64,000 nt of DNA from Virgibacillus sp. LDC-1 (GTDB taxonomy: Bacteria; Bacillota; Bacilli; Bacillales; Amphibacillaceae), in contig NZ_JARUVL010000002.1 of the NCBI RefSeq assembly GCF_030137545.1, forward strand, positions 62,001 through 126,000, in the 5' to 3' direction. A program made the position numbers and the translations under genes. Below, one piece after another: positions 24,601 through 34,053 of this stretch (the first letter of the stretch is position 1; each line of letters opens with the position of its first letter). The notes beneath the pieces were generated by a model, which saw only the letters and a list, made by a program, of their open reading frames with translations, ran no database searches and was not told the DNA's origin.

Positions 24601-25320
24601 ATGGGCCGAAAATGGCAAAATATTAAAGAAAAGAAAGCATCGAAGGATACAAATACAAGTCGCATCTATGCAAAATTCGGACGAGAAATTTACGTAGCTG
24701 CCAAGCAAGGCGAGCCAGATCCTGAGTCGAATCAAGCTTTAAAAGTCGTTCTAGAGCGTGCAAAAACATATAGTGTACCGAAATCCATCATCGATCGTGC
24801 CATTGAAAAAGCAAAAGGTGGATCTGAAGAAAGCTATGATGAGCTCCGATATGAAGGGTTTGGTCCAAATGGATCGATGCTAATTGTAGATACACTAACA
24901 AACAATGTAAATCGAACTGCATCTGAAGTCCGTTCTACCTTTGGGAAAAACGGCGGAAACATGGGGGTCAGTGGTTCAGTTGCTTATATGTTTGATCATG
25001 TAGCTGTGTTTGGTGTAGAAGGAAAGTCTTCTGATGATGTATTTGAATTATTGTTAGATAATGATATCGATGTACGAGATATTTCAGAGGAAGAAGACCA
25101 TGTTATCATCTATGCGGAGCCAGACCAATTCCATGCCATTCAACAAGTATTCCGCAAGATTGATATAACCGATTTCACAGTTGCAGAATTAACGATGCTC
25201 GCACAAAACGAGGTCAATCTGTCACCAGCGGATAAAGAGCAATTCGAGAAGCTTGTCGATGCTTTAGAGGATCTAGAGGATGTGCAGCAAGTCTACCATA
25301 ATGTTGATTTAGGAGAATAA
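24601..25320 (+). CDS. YebC/PmpR family protein (YeeN subgroup)
   Basis: This is a 239-residue three-domain protein of the YebC/PmpR family. It begins [20 protein letters not shown], typical of the YeeN branch, with the family signature [17 protein letters not shown] in domain II. Members have been described as transcription regulators, and more recently as ribosome-associated factors. Which applies here is not shown by sequence. The start MGRKW is preferred over the upstream MFI because the homologues begin there. A strong terminator follows. Confidence 0.92.
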   Translation: MGRKWQNIKEKKASKDTNTSRIYAKFGREIYVAAKQGEPDPESNQALKVVLERAKTYSVPKSIIDRAIEKAKGGSEESYDELRYEGFGPNGSMLIVDTLTNNVNRTASEVRSTFGKNGGNMGVSGSVAYMFDHVAVFGVEGKSSDDVFELLLDNDIDVRDISEEEDHVIIYAEPDQFHAIQQVFRKIDITDFTVAELTMLAQNEVNLSPADKEQFEKLVDALEDLEDVQQVYHNVDLGE

Positions 25321-25351
25321 AAGATAGCCGTGTAATTTCCAATAAAAATGA

Positions 25352-25389
25352 GAAGCTACCATAAAAATGATGTTTAAAATGGTAGCTTC
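25352..25389 (+). terminator. Terminator of the YebC-family gene
   Basis: A perfect 11-base stem (GAAGCTACCAT with ATGGTAGCTTC) is followed by CTCTTTTT. Confidence 0.85.
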
Positions 25390-25408
25390 CTCTTTTTAGA
25401 ATACATAT

Positions 25409-25741
25409 TTACTTAATTAAACGAAAAACAAGTGGAATTCGATAACGCTCTCCATTATATGCCTTAAACAATGCGATGAGTGTAAAAATTAATGCTAACG
25501 CACCAACAATAAATATTAAAAGAATTCCAATCAAAACCAGTATTAATATTCCGCTAATAAAAGAATAAATGGCAAATGAGATAAAGAAATTAAAATATTC
25601 CTTTCCATGATAATCCACGAACTCTGATTCATCACGTTTGATCATCCAAATGATAAGCGGTCCAATTATTGGAACAAATAAACTAACAAGATAAATTAAC
25701 ATTGCAAATAAACGATCATCACTTGTCGTTCTTTCATCCAT
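25409..25741 (-). CDS. DUF4870 (Tic20-like) membrane protein
   Basis: This is a 110-residue protein with three to four transmembrane segments. The pattern is that of DUF4870: an early helix LFAMLIYLVSLFVPIIGPLIIWM, then the conserved loop KRDESEFVDYHGKEYFNFFISF, then two further helices and a short basic end. The function is unknown. GGGGGAGTGAGAGATT precedes ATG. Confidence 0.85.
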   Translation of the reverse strand: MDERTTSDDRLFAMLIYLVSLFVPIIGPLIIWMIKRDESEFVDYHGKEYFNFFISFAIYSFISGILILVLIGILLIFIVGALALIFTLIALFKAYNGERYRIPLVFRLIK

Positions 25742-26037
25742 AATCTCTCACTCCCCCATATTTTTTCAATTTTAATCATATACTAAATATCGTAATAAGA
25801 AAACAAATTTCTGCATTTATTGAGAAAATACACATTATTCCACCAATTAAATCGTCCCTTCATAAAACAAAACCCTCCATGGGTTGGAGGGGAGTTTGAC
25901 CTTATCACGCGAAAATTCAATCAGACGCTTTTTTCTAATAGAAAAGAACTGGACATTTTCCGTTTGTATACCTTTATCTTTTAGGCTTGAAGTTAGATCT
26001 TGCTATCCATCTCGAGAACCATAGTCTTTGCAATCAT
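25742..26037. other. Intergenic region with an operator-like dyad
   Basis: No gene is seen in this stretch. It contains CCCTCCA-N5-TGGAGGG (25873-25891). This 19-base perfect dyad is close in arm sequence to operators of MerR-type regulators, but no MerR gene or well-placed promoter is present. The remainder is AT-rich. Confidence 0.4.
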
Positions 26038-27009
26038 TTATTCTATGCATGATTTTATCGTTTCAATAATCGAAGCCTTTACATCATCTTTGTTATATTT
26101 TAGTATTGGCATCGTATCATTCGGGTCAATGTATGCATCCCGGTTTTGAAGATCCGCTGTTACAGCAGCATGAATTGCATGCTCCTTCCCTGCTTCTGCC
26201 GCTTGTTCATCCCTTTTCGCATAGGCAGGCTTCATTTTCTCTAATGGAACCACTTGAACAACTGTATCTTTTTGCCCTAGTACATCGGCAATCAACTCGA
26301 AAAATGCTTGATACTTCATATTTGTATCGGAAATGGCATACTTTTCACCGTGCTTCCCGAATTCTAATGCCCCGATGGTTGCCTCCGCAACTTGCTTGAC
26401 TGTAACCATTGCCGTACCTCCACCTAATACAGGAACAAATTCCTTTCCTTGAATTTGTGGAAGGAACATTTTCCATAATGGTGTGCGTCCAGGCATTGTT
26501 CCAAAAATATACGGCAAACGCAAGGTCATTACGTCCATTTTACCTTCGCCTTCTAATATCGCTACTTCTTCCTGTAGCAATCTAGTTCTTGGATAAGCTT
26601 GGTCGGTTGCCAATTTAAATTCTGGCCATTTTTCTGCAAAGTGGGCAAAGTAAGAACCATAAAGCACAAAACGCTTCACACCTGCTTGACGCGCTAGTCT
26701 TGCTAACCGCTGCGTAGGTAACACGTTTTGCTCATAGAAAAAACGCACTGCTGGCGCATCTGGAACAATTCGTTCATCTGCACCCGCCGCATAAATAAAC
26801 ATTTCTTTTCCTTTTAATAATGCAAGTATCTTATCATCACTCATTTCATTAATATCACCGAGCTCACATTCAACCTCAGGAGGTAATAATTCCGCACTAG
26901 GCATCGGTGGCAATGAAACCGTTGAAACTGTATAGCCACGCTTCAATAACTCTCTCGTTGTATGATAACCTAATAAACCTGTTCCACCAAGTATAAATAC
27001 ATTCTTCAT
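26038..27009 (-). CDS. NAD-dependent epimerase/dehydratase family (SDR) protein
   Basis: This is a 323-residue extended SDR with the N-terminal nucleotide motif FILGGTGLLGYH (GxxGxxG, residues 5-16). A VKRFVLYGSYFAHF strand is where the catalytic Ser/Tyr region lies. The canonical YxxxK is not clear (AYPRTRLLQEE in place), so it may be an atypical SDR that binds NAD(P) with altered chemistry. Sugar-nucleotide or redox substrates are possible. GTGGAGGAGATCTT precedes ATG. The following 300 bases are mostly promoter and terminator. Confidence 0.82.
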   Translation of the reverse strand: MKNVFILGGTGLLGYHTTRELLKRGYTVSTVSLPPMPSAELLPPEVECELGDINEMSDDKILALLKGKEMFIYAAGADERIVPDAPAVRFFYEQNVLPTQRLARLARQAGVKRFVLYGSYFAHFAEKWPEFKLATDQAYPRTRLLQEEVAILEGEGKMDVMTLRLPYIFGTMPGRTPLWKMFLPQIQGKEFVPVLGGGTAMVTVKQVAEATIGALEFGKHGEKYAISDTNMKYQAFFELIADVLGQKDTVVQVVPLEKMKPAYAKRDEQAAEAGKEHAIHAAVTADLQNRDAYIDPNDTMPILKYNKDDVKASIIETIKSCIE

Positions 27010-27220
27010 AAGATCTCCTCCACCTTTGTGAAATGTTGAACATACTTTATATTTTTATTATAGCTGAAGTTCTCTCGGATATACTTTTTATTTTCGTCTG
27101 AAATGTGTCATTTCATGATTTTCAATTTTTCTTGATTTCGTGCATGTACCAACAACAGTAGATATAACAATATATTTTTTATATAAAGGGGAAGGCATAT
27201 TCACTCATTTTATATAAAAA

Positions 27221-27247
27221 AAGCCACTGTACAAATAATAGTGACTT
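27221..27247 (-). terminator. Terminator of the alpha/beta hydrolase gene
   Basis: AAG-CACT pairs with AGTG-CTT, with a T-run on the minus strand (A-run 27215-27222). It is 60 bases beyond the hydrolase stop. Confidence 0.55.
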
Positions 27248-27308
27248 TACATATATTTATAGTATGCCATCGTATGAAGATTATGGATTGAAAAATCACC
27301 TTTTATAC

Positions 27309-28214
27309 TTACTTTCTTATCCGATGCTTCTCCAAGAAACCTACATATTTATTGGTGACTTCTTTACTTCCCTTTCCAATCCAGATTAGATGCCCTGGAG
27401 AATTAAGTACAAGTAATTCCGACGAGTTTATATGACGATGGGCATGATAAGCATGTTCGATTGGCACTGCTGCATCCTGTTCACTATGCATAATAAGCGT
27501 AGGTGTCGTAATGCATTGCAAAAGTTCTAACGTAATATCTTTCGTTTGATCAATATCTATCATAAATCCCTCATATGAGCGCTGGCGTTGGTTCATTTTT
27601 TTAAATGCTTCAATATCTGACTTCTCTATTTCGCTTTTGATTTGTTGATATGGTACAAGGCTAAAAGAACTCCACATTTGCTGGAATAAATAGTGTGGAG
27701 CACAAGCATTAAGAACTGCAATCATCCTCCAAGTCAGTCGTTCCGTTTTTGGATGAAACAATATTTTAGCAGTTTTATAAAGCATGTCACCTTTTTGATG
27801 CCAAACTTTCGAAACCGCACTTTGTAACGTAATAGTTTTAAACCGCTTAGGATATTTATAAGCAAGATAAATCCCGCTTGGACCTCCTGCTGACATACAA
27901 AGAAGATGCGTTTTTTCATGCCCCAGATAATCTAATAGATTTAAATAATATTGTGCAGCTGTTTCTAAACTTTTTCCAATTTCACGAGAAGTATTTCCAT
28001 ACCCTGCCCTTGACGGAGTAATAAGCGAGTAACCTTCTTCAATTAAAGCTTCATAACCAAACGCTTCCATGCAGTTTGAGTGCCCACCATGCATTACAAG
28101 TATGGGCTCATTTCCCTCTCCTACAATAGAATATTCCAATGTCATACCATTATGAGTGTAAGTACCAAGCTTTCTTTGCATACCACTGCATGGATAATGA
28201 AGTTGTAATGTCAT
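27309..28214 (-). CDS. Alpha/beta hydrolase
   Basis: This is a 301-residue alpha/beta hydrolase. The oxyanion region is VMHGGHSN, the nucleophile elbow is CMSAGGPSG (Ser108), the acid is in SEQDAAVPIEH and the base is His in NSPGHLIWIG, so the triad is complete. A lid region with several Trp/Leu lies between. Its substrate is unknown; esterase or lipase activity is plausible. The ATG of MTLQLHY is chosen (GTGGGTGAAAGA upstream) over an in-frame GTG. Confidence 0.85.
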   Translation of the reverse strand: MTLQLHYPCSGMQRKLGTYTHNGMTLEYSIVGEGNEPILVMHGGHSNCMEAFGYEALIEEGYSLITPSRAGYGNTSREIGKSLETAAQYYLNLLDYLGHEKTHLLCMSAGGPSGIYLAYKYPKRFKTITLQSAVSKVWHQKGDMLYKTAKILFHPKTERLTWRMIAVLNACAPHYLFQQMWSSFSLVPYQQIKSEIEKSDIEAFKKMNQRQRSYEGFMIDIDQTKDITLELLQCITTPTLIMHSEQDAAVPIEHAYHAHRHINSSELLVLNSPGHLIWIGKGSKEVTNKYVGFLEKHRIRK

Positions 28215-28269
28215 TCTTTCACCCACTTTACAATAATTACAATCTGTAAATATTGACTTCTTCGTTTAA

Positions 28270-28651
28270 TCAATCAACATACTCTTCTTGCAATAACCCC
28301 ATAAAAACAATGTCATGCCAGTTTCCAGCTCTAAACAAACTCTGCCTAGCCGTTCCTTCCTGGACAAATCCTAGCTTTTGATATAATTAAATCGCCCGGT
28401 TATTGAAAGAAAACACACGTAAAGATACTCGATGGAGGTTCATTTCCCGGAATGCATAATATGATATTGGTTTTCGCGCTCGCTTGTCCAAGCATAATAT
28501 TTTCGACGAACTGTGTGGTCTCTTCGATATCATAAACATCTAAAGATAGACTCGTAGATTGCATAATCGATGTATCGTTTCGCCAAGCATGATAAAGCGG
28601 GATATCCTCTAGCGACATTTTCCTCAATTTTACTTTAGATGCTTCAAACAA
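28270..28651 (-). pseudogene. GNAT acetyltransferase gene with internal deletion and stop
   Basis: The 5' part encodes a normal RimJ/RimL-like start (MFEASKVKLRKMSLEDIPLY...FVENIM). About 60 codons of the central domain are then missing, the frame shifts, and an alternative frame gives LHRVSLRVFSFNNRAI, an in-frame TAA, and LYQKLGFVQEGTARQSLFRA...LLQEEYVD with stop at 28270-28272. These are the acetyl-CoA and C-terminal parts of the same family. The gene is dead as read. Confidence 0.8.
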
Positions 28652-28665
28652 CCTCCATACCTCCC

Positions 28666-29586
28666 TTAACTAAATTCAGAATTCTTTTCATGAATAGCAT
28701 TTACAACTAATTCCGCGACAAGGTGCCGTTCTAAGTCTTCTGCATAGTCTTTTGGTTGAATCGTTTCCGTTCTAACCTTATGTAGAAAGCACTCGACAAT
28801 ATGGTGAAAGCCTCGTTTATATAAAGTTGGCTCCCAGTCATCACTTCCCTTTAAGGTCATTGTTTTATTTTGAAAGCTAGCTTCATCACGTATATTACGA
28901 ACGGTTCTCGTTTCAGTTGTACTACAAATTTTTACCTGTTCCTCCGTAGTACCTGCTTCCCGATTCATTATCCCAATAGCGGTGCCTTCTTTTGCTTCTA
29001 ACTGCAACATAACATGATGAAGTTGATTATCAGCCAGTTTGGCACGTACTCGGTAATGTTCTATTGAATAAGGAAATAAATAAAGTAACGTATCAATCAC
29101 ATGGATAAAATCATCGAAGATAAATGTTCGAGGATCTGCAGCCTGGTGTCCACGATGCTTTTCTACAATAAGCAAATTAGGATCTTTCACATCTTTTAAT
29201 GCTTGATATGGCGGTGCAAAACGACGATTAAATCCAACCATTAAAAGGAGCCCTCTATCCTTTGCTTTTTGAATTAACCGCTCGGAAGAAGGCCCATCGT
29301 ATGTAATCGGCTTATCAACATATACATGTAAATTATGATTCAATAGTTTATCAATTATAGCTTCATGCGATTCGGTAGATGAATGCACAAACACTGCTTT
29401 TACGCCACTGTTTACCAAATCCTCAAATGATGTGTAAATATGTTTAATACGATATTGTGCTGCAACTTCCTGTAGCGTATGTGCATTCCGCGTATAAACA
29501 TGTAATTCTATTCCACTTAATTGTGTTAACACTGGAAGGTAGGCTTTTTTTGCAATGTCACCGATCCCTATCATACCAACTTTCAT
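28666..29586 (-). CDS. Gfo/Idh/MocA family oxidoreductase
   Basis: This is a 306-residue protein with an N-terminal NAD(P) fold (VGMIGIGDIAKKAYLP) and the family motif YVDKPITYDG (the EKP-like loop with catalytic Lys). The C-terminal alpha/beta domain has the conserved DDFIHVIDTLLYLF helix. Enzymes of this family oxidise or reduce sugars, inositols or biliverdin-like compounds. The substrate is unassigned. The start MKVGMIG is chosen for AGGAGTGAAAAGG upstream. It lies 88 bases downstream of the phosphodiesterase gene on the same strand, possibly co-transcribed. Confidence 0.88.
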   Translation of the reverse strand: MKVGMIGIGDIAKKAYLPVLTQLSGIELHVYTRNAHTLQEVAAQYRIKHIYTSFEDLVNSGVKAVFVHSSTESHEAIIDKLLNHNLHVYVDKPITYDGPSSERLIQKAKDRGLLLMVGFNRRFAPPYQALKDVKDPNLLIVEKHRGHQAADPRTFIFDDFIHVIDTLLYLFPYSIEHYRVRAKLADNQLHHVMLQLEAKEGTAIGIMNREAGTTEEQVKICSTTETRTVRNIRDEASFQNKTMTLKGSDDWEPTLYKRGFHHIVECFLHKVRTETIQPKDYAEDLERHLVAELVVNAIHEKNSEFS

Positions 29587-29674
29587 CCTTTTCACTCCTA
29601 TTCCTATTTTGTTCACATCGTAGCATAAGTAAGAAGGAACAAACAAGCTACTCTCCAGATTCACACTAGTTCTT

Positions 29675-31129
29675 TTATTCGGTGAGCAATTTTAATATAA
29701 ATGCTTTTAAATCAATGATACGATTATATGTTGGTGTTTGTTCTGTGCCCGCAATAATTAACGGAACAAGCGATTCTTGCTTATTTAATGAGCCATGAGC
29801 AGCACCACTTAAATGCGTTGGTGTTGATTGTGCTTTGAATTCACAACCCGACTGTGCATTAACTACTAGAAATCTTCCTTCCTGCGAAAATAAGGCACCA
29901 TAGAGTCTTGCTAATGCATCAGGATAATCTCCGTAAATAAGCTTTGAATCGTTAATCGTCAAATCAAGTAATGTTAAATCCCCCGAAATCCGCCATGATT
30001 GCTTATACCTATCTTCTATATCGCCTCCCCTTTGGAACACAAGCGAATTCTTTTTTCCACCAGAAATAACCGTAATCGATTCATTCTCACGCCAAGCAAT
30101 TACATCAATTCGTTGATCACGATGCAAGTAATTAGCAACCGCTTTTAGTTTAGTCCCCTCGTCTAGAACATAAATATAAGCCATCCGTTGATTTACACAA
30201 ATTGCAAGCTGATCATTTTTCCTTACTGGGCGTTCAATTTGAGCAAGTTTATATGTTGATAGAAGCTTTCTTAAATCAATTACAACATTTCGACGCTTCG
30301 AACCTGTCGCCGCGTGCCCATTATCTCCAATAACAAGCCATATATTTTCATCGAGTGCATTTTTCCAGCTGTCGTACATATCCAATATTTTTTTAATCTC
30401 TTTGTCGACTTTTTTAATCCCTTTCATATCAAACGGGCCTTTTAAATGAATTCTTGCATCCATGTCCTGGAAAATACAAAACGTGAATCCAGGGAGCTTC
30501 TCTTCTTGGATCAAATAACGAAGCTCACGCGCAGCATATGTGAAGTTACCTGCAGTAATTTGTAAAGGTATCCCTCTTGGGCGTATTCGCGAAAAAACAC
30601 CTAACGAAAAAATGGATGGTGTCAGGGTGCTAGCTTCTAGTTGTGTAAATGGACGTAATAACCGTGGTACATGCAGTTGTCGCGGAAAATTCCCACGATA
30701 AACAAACGAATTAATCGACGCTGTAGGTATTTCTAGCTTGGCCAATTCCTCGTGAATCGTTGTTACTTCCTTATTCATATGTACATTATTCAAACGATAC
30801 AGCATATTATGTATGGTACGACGTGCACCAATCCGTATCGTCTCTCGAAAACCTGTACCGTAATTTACAAATGAATTCCAGGTCGTATCAAACCAGTGCA
30901 GACCCGGAATTTTATGCTCATTTGGATACGTACCTGTAAGTAGGCTCGTATCAATTGTGACAGACATTGTCGGAAACGAGGTTACAAGCTCATTGCTATA
31001 ATATCCCTTTTCCATTAAAAACTTTAACGCTGGTGCTCGTCCAGTTTGGATAGCAGTTTCTAACGCTTGGGGCATAAGCGAATCTATATTTAGTAAAATA
31101 ACAGGCTTTTGATTCTTTTCTTGCTCCAT
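29675..31129 (-). CDS. Alkaline phosphatase superfamily phosphodiesterase
   Basis: This is a 484-residue protein of the type I phosphodiesterase/nucleotide pyrophosphatase group. The first metal ligand is in VILLNIDSLMP, the nucleophile segment is TSFPTMSVTIDTSLLTGTYPNEH (Thr/Ser), and the second metal site is in WLVIGDNGHAATG (Asp and His). A long insertion of basic residues follows. No signal peptide is visible, so it may act in the cytoplasm. It resembles bacterial alkaline-phosphatase-like hydrolases of unknown substrate. Starting at MEQEKNQ gives the GCGAGGATAAATTC ribosome site. Confidence 0.85.
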   Translation of the reverse strand: MEQEKNQKPVILLNIDSLMPQALETAIQTGRAPALKFLMEKGYYSNELVTSFPTMSVTIDTSLLTGTYPNEHKIPGLHWFDTTWNSFVNYGTGFRETIRIGARRTIHNMLYRLNNVHMNKEVTTIHEELAKLEIPTASINSFVYRGNFPRQLHVPRLLRPFTQLEASTLTPSIFSLGVFSRIRPRGIPLQITAGNFTYAARELRYLIQEEKLPGFTFCIFQDMDARIHLKGPFDMKGIKKVDKEIKKILDMYDSWKNALDENIWLVIGDNGHAATGSKRRNVVIDLRKLLSTYKLAQIERPVRKNDQLAICVNQRMAYIYVLDEGTKLKAVANYLHRDQRIDVIAWRENESITVISGGKKNSLVFQRGGDIEDRYKQSWRISGDLTLLDLTINDSKLIYGDYPDALARLYGALFSQEGRFLVVNAQSGCEFKAQSTPTHLSGAAHGSLNKQESLVPLIIAGTEQTPTYNRIIDLKAFILKLLTE

Positions 31130-31196
31130 GAATTTATCCTCGCAATCTAAGGTTGACATTTCTAATGCTGTTCATTACTCAATTAAAACGTCATAC

Positions 31197-31385
31197 TTAC
31201 TCCGTTTTAGCTTGTTCCATTGATTTAGCATTCTGTTCTCTTACTTCTGCTACATCGGTATCACTATAAATCGATGTTCCATGACCACCCGTCGTTTTCG
31301 CTATCCATTCCTTTGCTTCATTGTAAGACATCTCAGCGTTGAAATCCTTCCTGTTCGTTTCCTTATTTGATGCTTCATTCTTCAT
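31197..31385 (-). CDS. Gamma-type small acid-soluble spore protein-like
   Basis: This is a 62-residue hydrophilic protein. The C-terminal part GTSIYSDTDVAEVREQNAKSM follows the pattern of gamma-type SASP (SspE) repeats (GTEFASETDVQEVKQQNAQ), which serve as an amino-acid store in spores. The N-terminus (MKNEASNKETNRKDFNAEMS) is basic/acidic and not SASP-like, and there is only one repeat. GGAGGTTTAAAAA precedes ATG. It would be forespore-expressed if the assignment is right. Confidence 0.6.
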   Translation of the reverse strand: MKNEASNKETNRKDFNAEMSYNEAKEWIAKTTGGHGTSIYSDTDVAEVREQNAKSMEQAKTE

Positions 31386-31808
31386 TTTTTAAACCTCCAA
31401 CATATAGCGTATGACACCCTACTTTTTTTACTGAAAATGAAACTTCTATCAGAGGAAAAAAGAAAGTCATCTTCCTATTATTTTACACCTTTCCCCATCG
31501 AACTATGTGCTTAATTCGATCTTTAATTAGTGAGAGCATATTACCTAATAGAAAACGTTATCATTGAAGAAATCGTGAATTTTCTACTTGTTTCCGTTTT
31601 AATCCAAATACTTATAGTACACTATACTTGAAGAAGCTTTGTACAAAACTTCAATCGGTGGATTTTCTTTTATCCCCACTGATTGTTCGTTAAACGAAGT
31701 TGGACTATTAACTTTCAGTTTAATCCCAAACTTTTCCTCTTATCTTTGCCTGATAGGCAAGTTGGAAGATGGGTTCCGCTAGTTACATAAGGGATAAAGG
31801 AGAAAACA
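31386..31808 (+). promoter_or_regulatory. Long leader with cre-like site and hairpins before the AspT-type gene
   Basis: The 420-base gap holds AGAAAACGTTATCA (31550-31563), a one-mismatch match to the CcpA cre consensus TGWAANCGNTWNCA. TTGTTT and TATAGT/TATACT elements lie at about 31588-31625. Downstream, a stem of the type CAATC-GGTGG/CCAC-GATTG is centred near 31670, and TTGCCT-GAT-AGGCAA lies near 31755. No U-tract is present. The gene may be under catabolite control, with a structured leader of unknown role. Confidence 0.45.
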
Positions 31809-33404
31809 ATGGACGATATACTTCAACTACTTAATGAACCACTTATCTTAGTATTTGTGATCTTGTTTCTAGGCTCTTCTCTTGGACAAATAAAAATAAA
31901 AGGACTTAGTCTTGGAGCGGCTGGTGTTTTACTAGTTGCCATGGTCTTCGGTCATTTTGGTTACGAGGTCTCCCCGATTATTCAAAACTTAGGGCTTAGC
32001 TTATTCATTGTGGCAATTGGATTACAAGCTGGACCGCGCTTTTTTCGGATGCTCCGTTCGAATGGACTCGTTTTTGGAATGATTGCATTTTGTATTGTTA
32101 TTGTATCTGTCGTTACGACCATTCTCGTTGCAAAAATCTTTCACTTATCCGCGCCATTAAGCGTTGGATTAATGACAGGTGCACTTACAAGCACACCCGG
32201 ACTTGCCGCAGCGCTTCAAGCAACAAACGATCCCTTAGCCTCTGTTGGTTATGGGATAGCTTATCCTTTTGGTGTAATTGCTGTCGTATTATTTGTTCAG
32301 CTCTTACCACGCCTTCTGAAAGTCGATCTGCAAAAGGATTTAGAGGAAACAAATAATCCAATAAAGACAGCGCAATCTCCAGAAGTGATGACCTTTAAGG
32401 TGACAAATGCTGCGCTTCATAAAAAAACATTAAAGGAACTAGCCTTCAGCAAAAAATCGGTTGTCATTAGCCGTGTGATTCGGGACGAGCATACGATGAT
32501 TGCGCTTCGTGATACTGTCATATTACTCGGTGATGAACTTGTGACAGTCGGGGTTCAAGGGGAGCTTATTGCTTTTGGAGCATATGTTGGAGAAAAAGTA
32601 GACACTCATTTAGACAATCCTGATAATATTCAACTACGAAAAATTACCGTTGATGCAGATGACGTAATCGGGAAAAGCATTAAAAAATTAAAGCTGCGTA
32701 GGAACTATGGAGCAACGGTGACACGGATTCAACGTGAAGGAATTGAACTTAATCAAAATGCAAATATGCCATTGCTTCGTGGCGATGTGCTAACGATCGT
32801 GAGCAGTGAAAGCAGATTAGATGAAGTGGAGAGGCTATTTACACGGAAAAAGCTTGCTGTAACTAACATTCATATTTTTTCTATTAGTATTACGTTGTTA
32901 ATTGGTATCTTATTCGGAATGCTGCCTATTCATCTCCCAGGGCTTGGAACGATCACACTTGGTATAGCTGGTGGTCCCCTTTTTGTTGCACTCATTATTG
33001 GACACTTTGGTAAGCTAGGACCTATTCATGTACGCTATTATGGTCGATCGAACCACGTTATTCGTGAGCTAGGACTTGTATTGTTTTTAGCTGGTGCTGG
33101 GACAACAGCTGGTCAAGGCTTAGTTGAGGTTATTCAAACGGAAGGACTAAAGCTGATGGTTGGAGGAACATTCATTACTATTATCCCTATTATCGTAGGA
33201 TATTTCATTGCCAAAAAAATCTTTAAGCTGAGTGTCATTCATTCGCTAGGAGCGCTTTCAGGTGGCATGACGAGTACGCCAGGGCTTGGAGCATTAAACC
33301 AACTCATTGATTCAGAGGATCCGGCAATCGCTTATGCAGCTGCTTATCCTTTTGCACTAATCTTTGTTGCTATCGCCGCTCAATTAATTGTTTTCTTTTT
33401 ATAG
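31809..33404 (+). CDS. AspT/YidE-family transporter with two RCK_C domains
   Basis: This is a 531-residue membrane protein with five to six helices, then two TrkA-C (RCK_C) domains at about residues 195-265 (TLKELAFSKKSVVISRVIRDE) and 280-350 (LKLRRNYGATVTRIQREGIEL), then a second helical block. Both halves contain the repeated GALTSTPGL/GGMTSTPGLGAL motif of the AspT (aspartate:alanine exchanger) fold. The RCK_C domains suggest ligand-gated regulation. The exported or imported substrate is unknown. GATAAAGGAGAAAACA precedes ATG. Confidence 0.88.
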   Translation: MDDILQLLNEPLILVFVILFLGSSLGQIKIKGLSLGAAGVLLVAMVFGHFGYEVSPIIQNLGLSLFIVAIGLQAGPRFFRMLRSNGLVFGMIAFCIVIVSVVTTILVAKIFHLSAPLSVGLMTGALTSTPGLAAALQATNDPLASVGYGIAYPFGVIAVVLFVQLLPRLLKVDLQKDLEETNNPIKTAQSPEVMTFKVTNAALHKKTLKELAFSKKSVVISRVIRDEHTMIALRDTVILLGDELVTVGVQGELIAFGAYVGEKVDTHLDNPDNIQLRKITVDADDVIGKSIKKLKLRRNYGATVTRIQREGIELNQNANMPLLRGDVLTIVSSESRLDEVERLFTRKKLAVTNIHIFSISITLLIGILFGMLPIHLPGLGTITLGIAGGPLFVALIIGHFGKLGPIHVRYYGRSNHVIRELGLVLFLAGAGTTAGQGLVEVIQTEGLKLMVGGTFITIIPIIVGYFIAKKIFKLSVIHSLGALSGGMTSTPGLGALNQLIDSEDPAIAYAAAYPFALIFVAIAAQLIVFFL

Positions 33405-33512
33405 TTTTCACTAAAAATACGTAAACAATGAATAGCTACAAGAAAAATTGATACATATCGATTCCCTTCCATGCGAAAACTAATTTTTATCACGTCTTAA
33501 GGAGGGATCGAT

Positions 33513-33788
33513 TTGAATACGGAAAAGCTACAATTACAGCTTCAACATGTAAGCAGCAAAATAAAAGAAGCACAGGATGCCATTTTACAAGCACAAGGAA
33601 CGAATAAAGCCTTATTAGAGCGAGCATACGAGCAGTTACATCAGGCAGAAGGCGAATTAAAAAACGCCCAGCAAACGTATGGCACAACAGCAATCAATCA
33701 TCCACATTTCCAGCAAGCATACGAAGCGCTTCACGATACCCGTCAGCAGGTACAAGAAGCACAGCAAAATATTGACGATATTTTATAA
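33513..33788 (+). CDS. Small Gln-rich coiled-coil protein
   Basis: This is a 91-residue protein, Gln/Ala/His-rich, with heptad-like helices throughout (LQLQHVSSKIKEAQDAILQA). A TTG start has the excellent site AAGGAGGGATCGAT. No domain is recognised. It looks like a single long helical hairpin. Expression is supported by the strong ribosome site and the terminator after it. Confidence 0.65.
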   Translation: MNTEKLQLQLQHVSSKIKEAQDAILQAQGTNKALLERAYEQLHQAEGELKNAQQTYGTTAINHPHFQQAYEALHDTRQQVQEAQQNIDDIL

Positions 33789-33801
33789 GTTACCCATACG
33801 C

Positions 33802-33832
33802 AAAAGCCAAACTACAAGGAGTTTGGCTTTTT
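33802..33832 (+). terminator. Terminator of the coiled-coil protein gene
   Basis: AAAAGCCAAACT pairs with AGTTTGGCTTTT around ACAAGG, followed by TTATC. Confidence 0.85.
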
Positions 33833-34053
33833 ATCTCTCCCTGCTCTTCTTAGTGAACCAGTTTCGGCTGTAAGAAAAGAGTGAATCGCTATCACCATTT
33901 TCCATACCAACCCTCTGGATTCCCCTTATTCGCTTTTATAACATAATTATTGAAATCAAATAAAAGGTTTTGCTTGAACCTATTTGTGGTAATGTTACAC
34001 TAAAAACTGGGAATGCAATATAATGTGCCTTCCTATATAAAAGGAATGAACAA

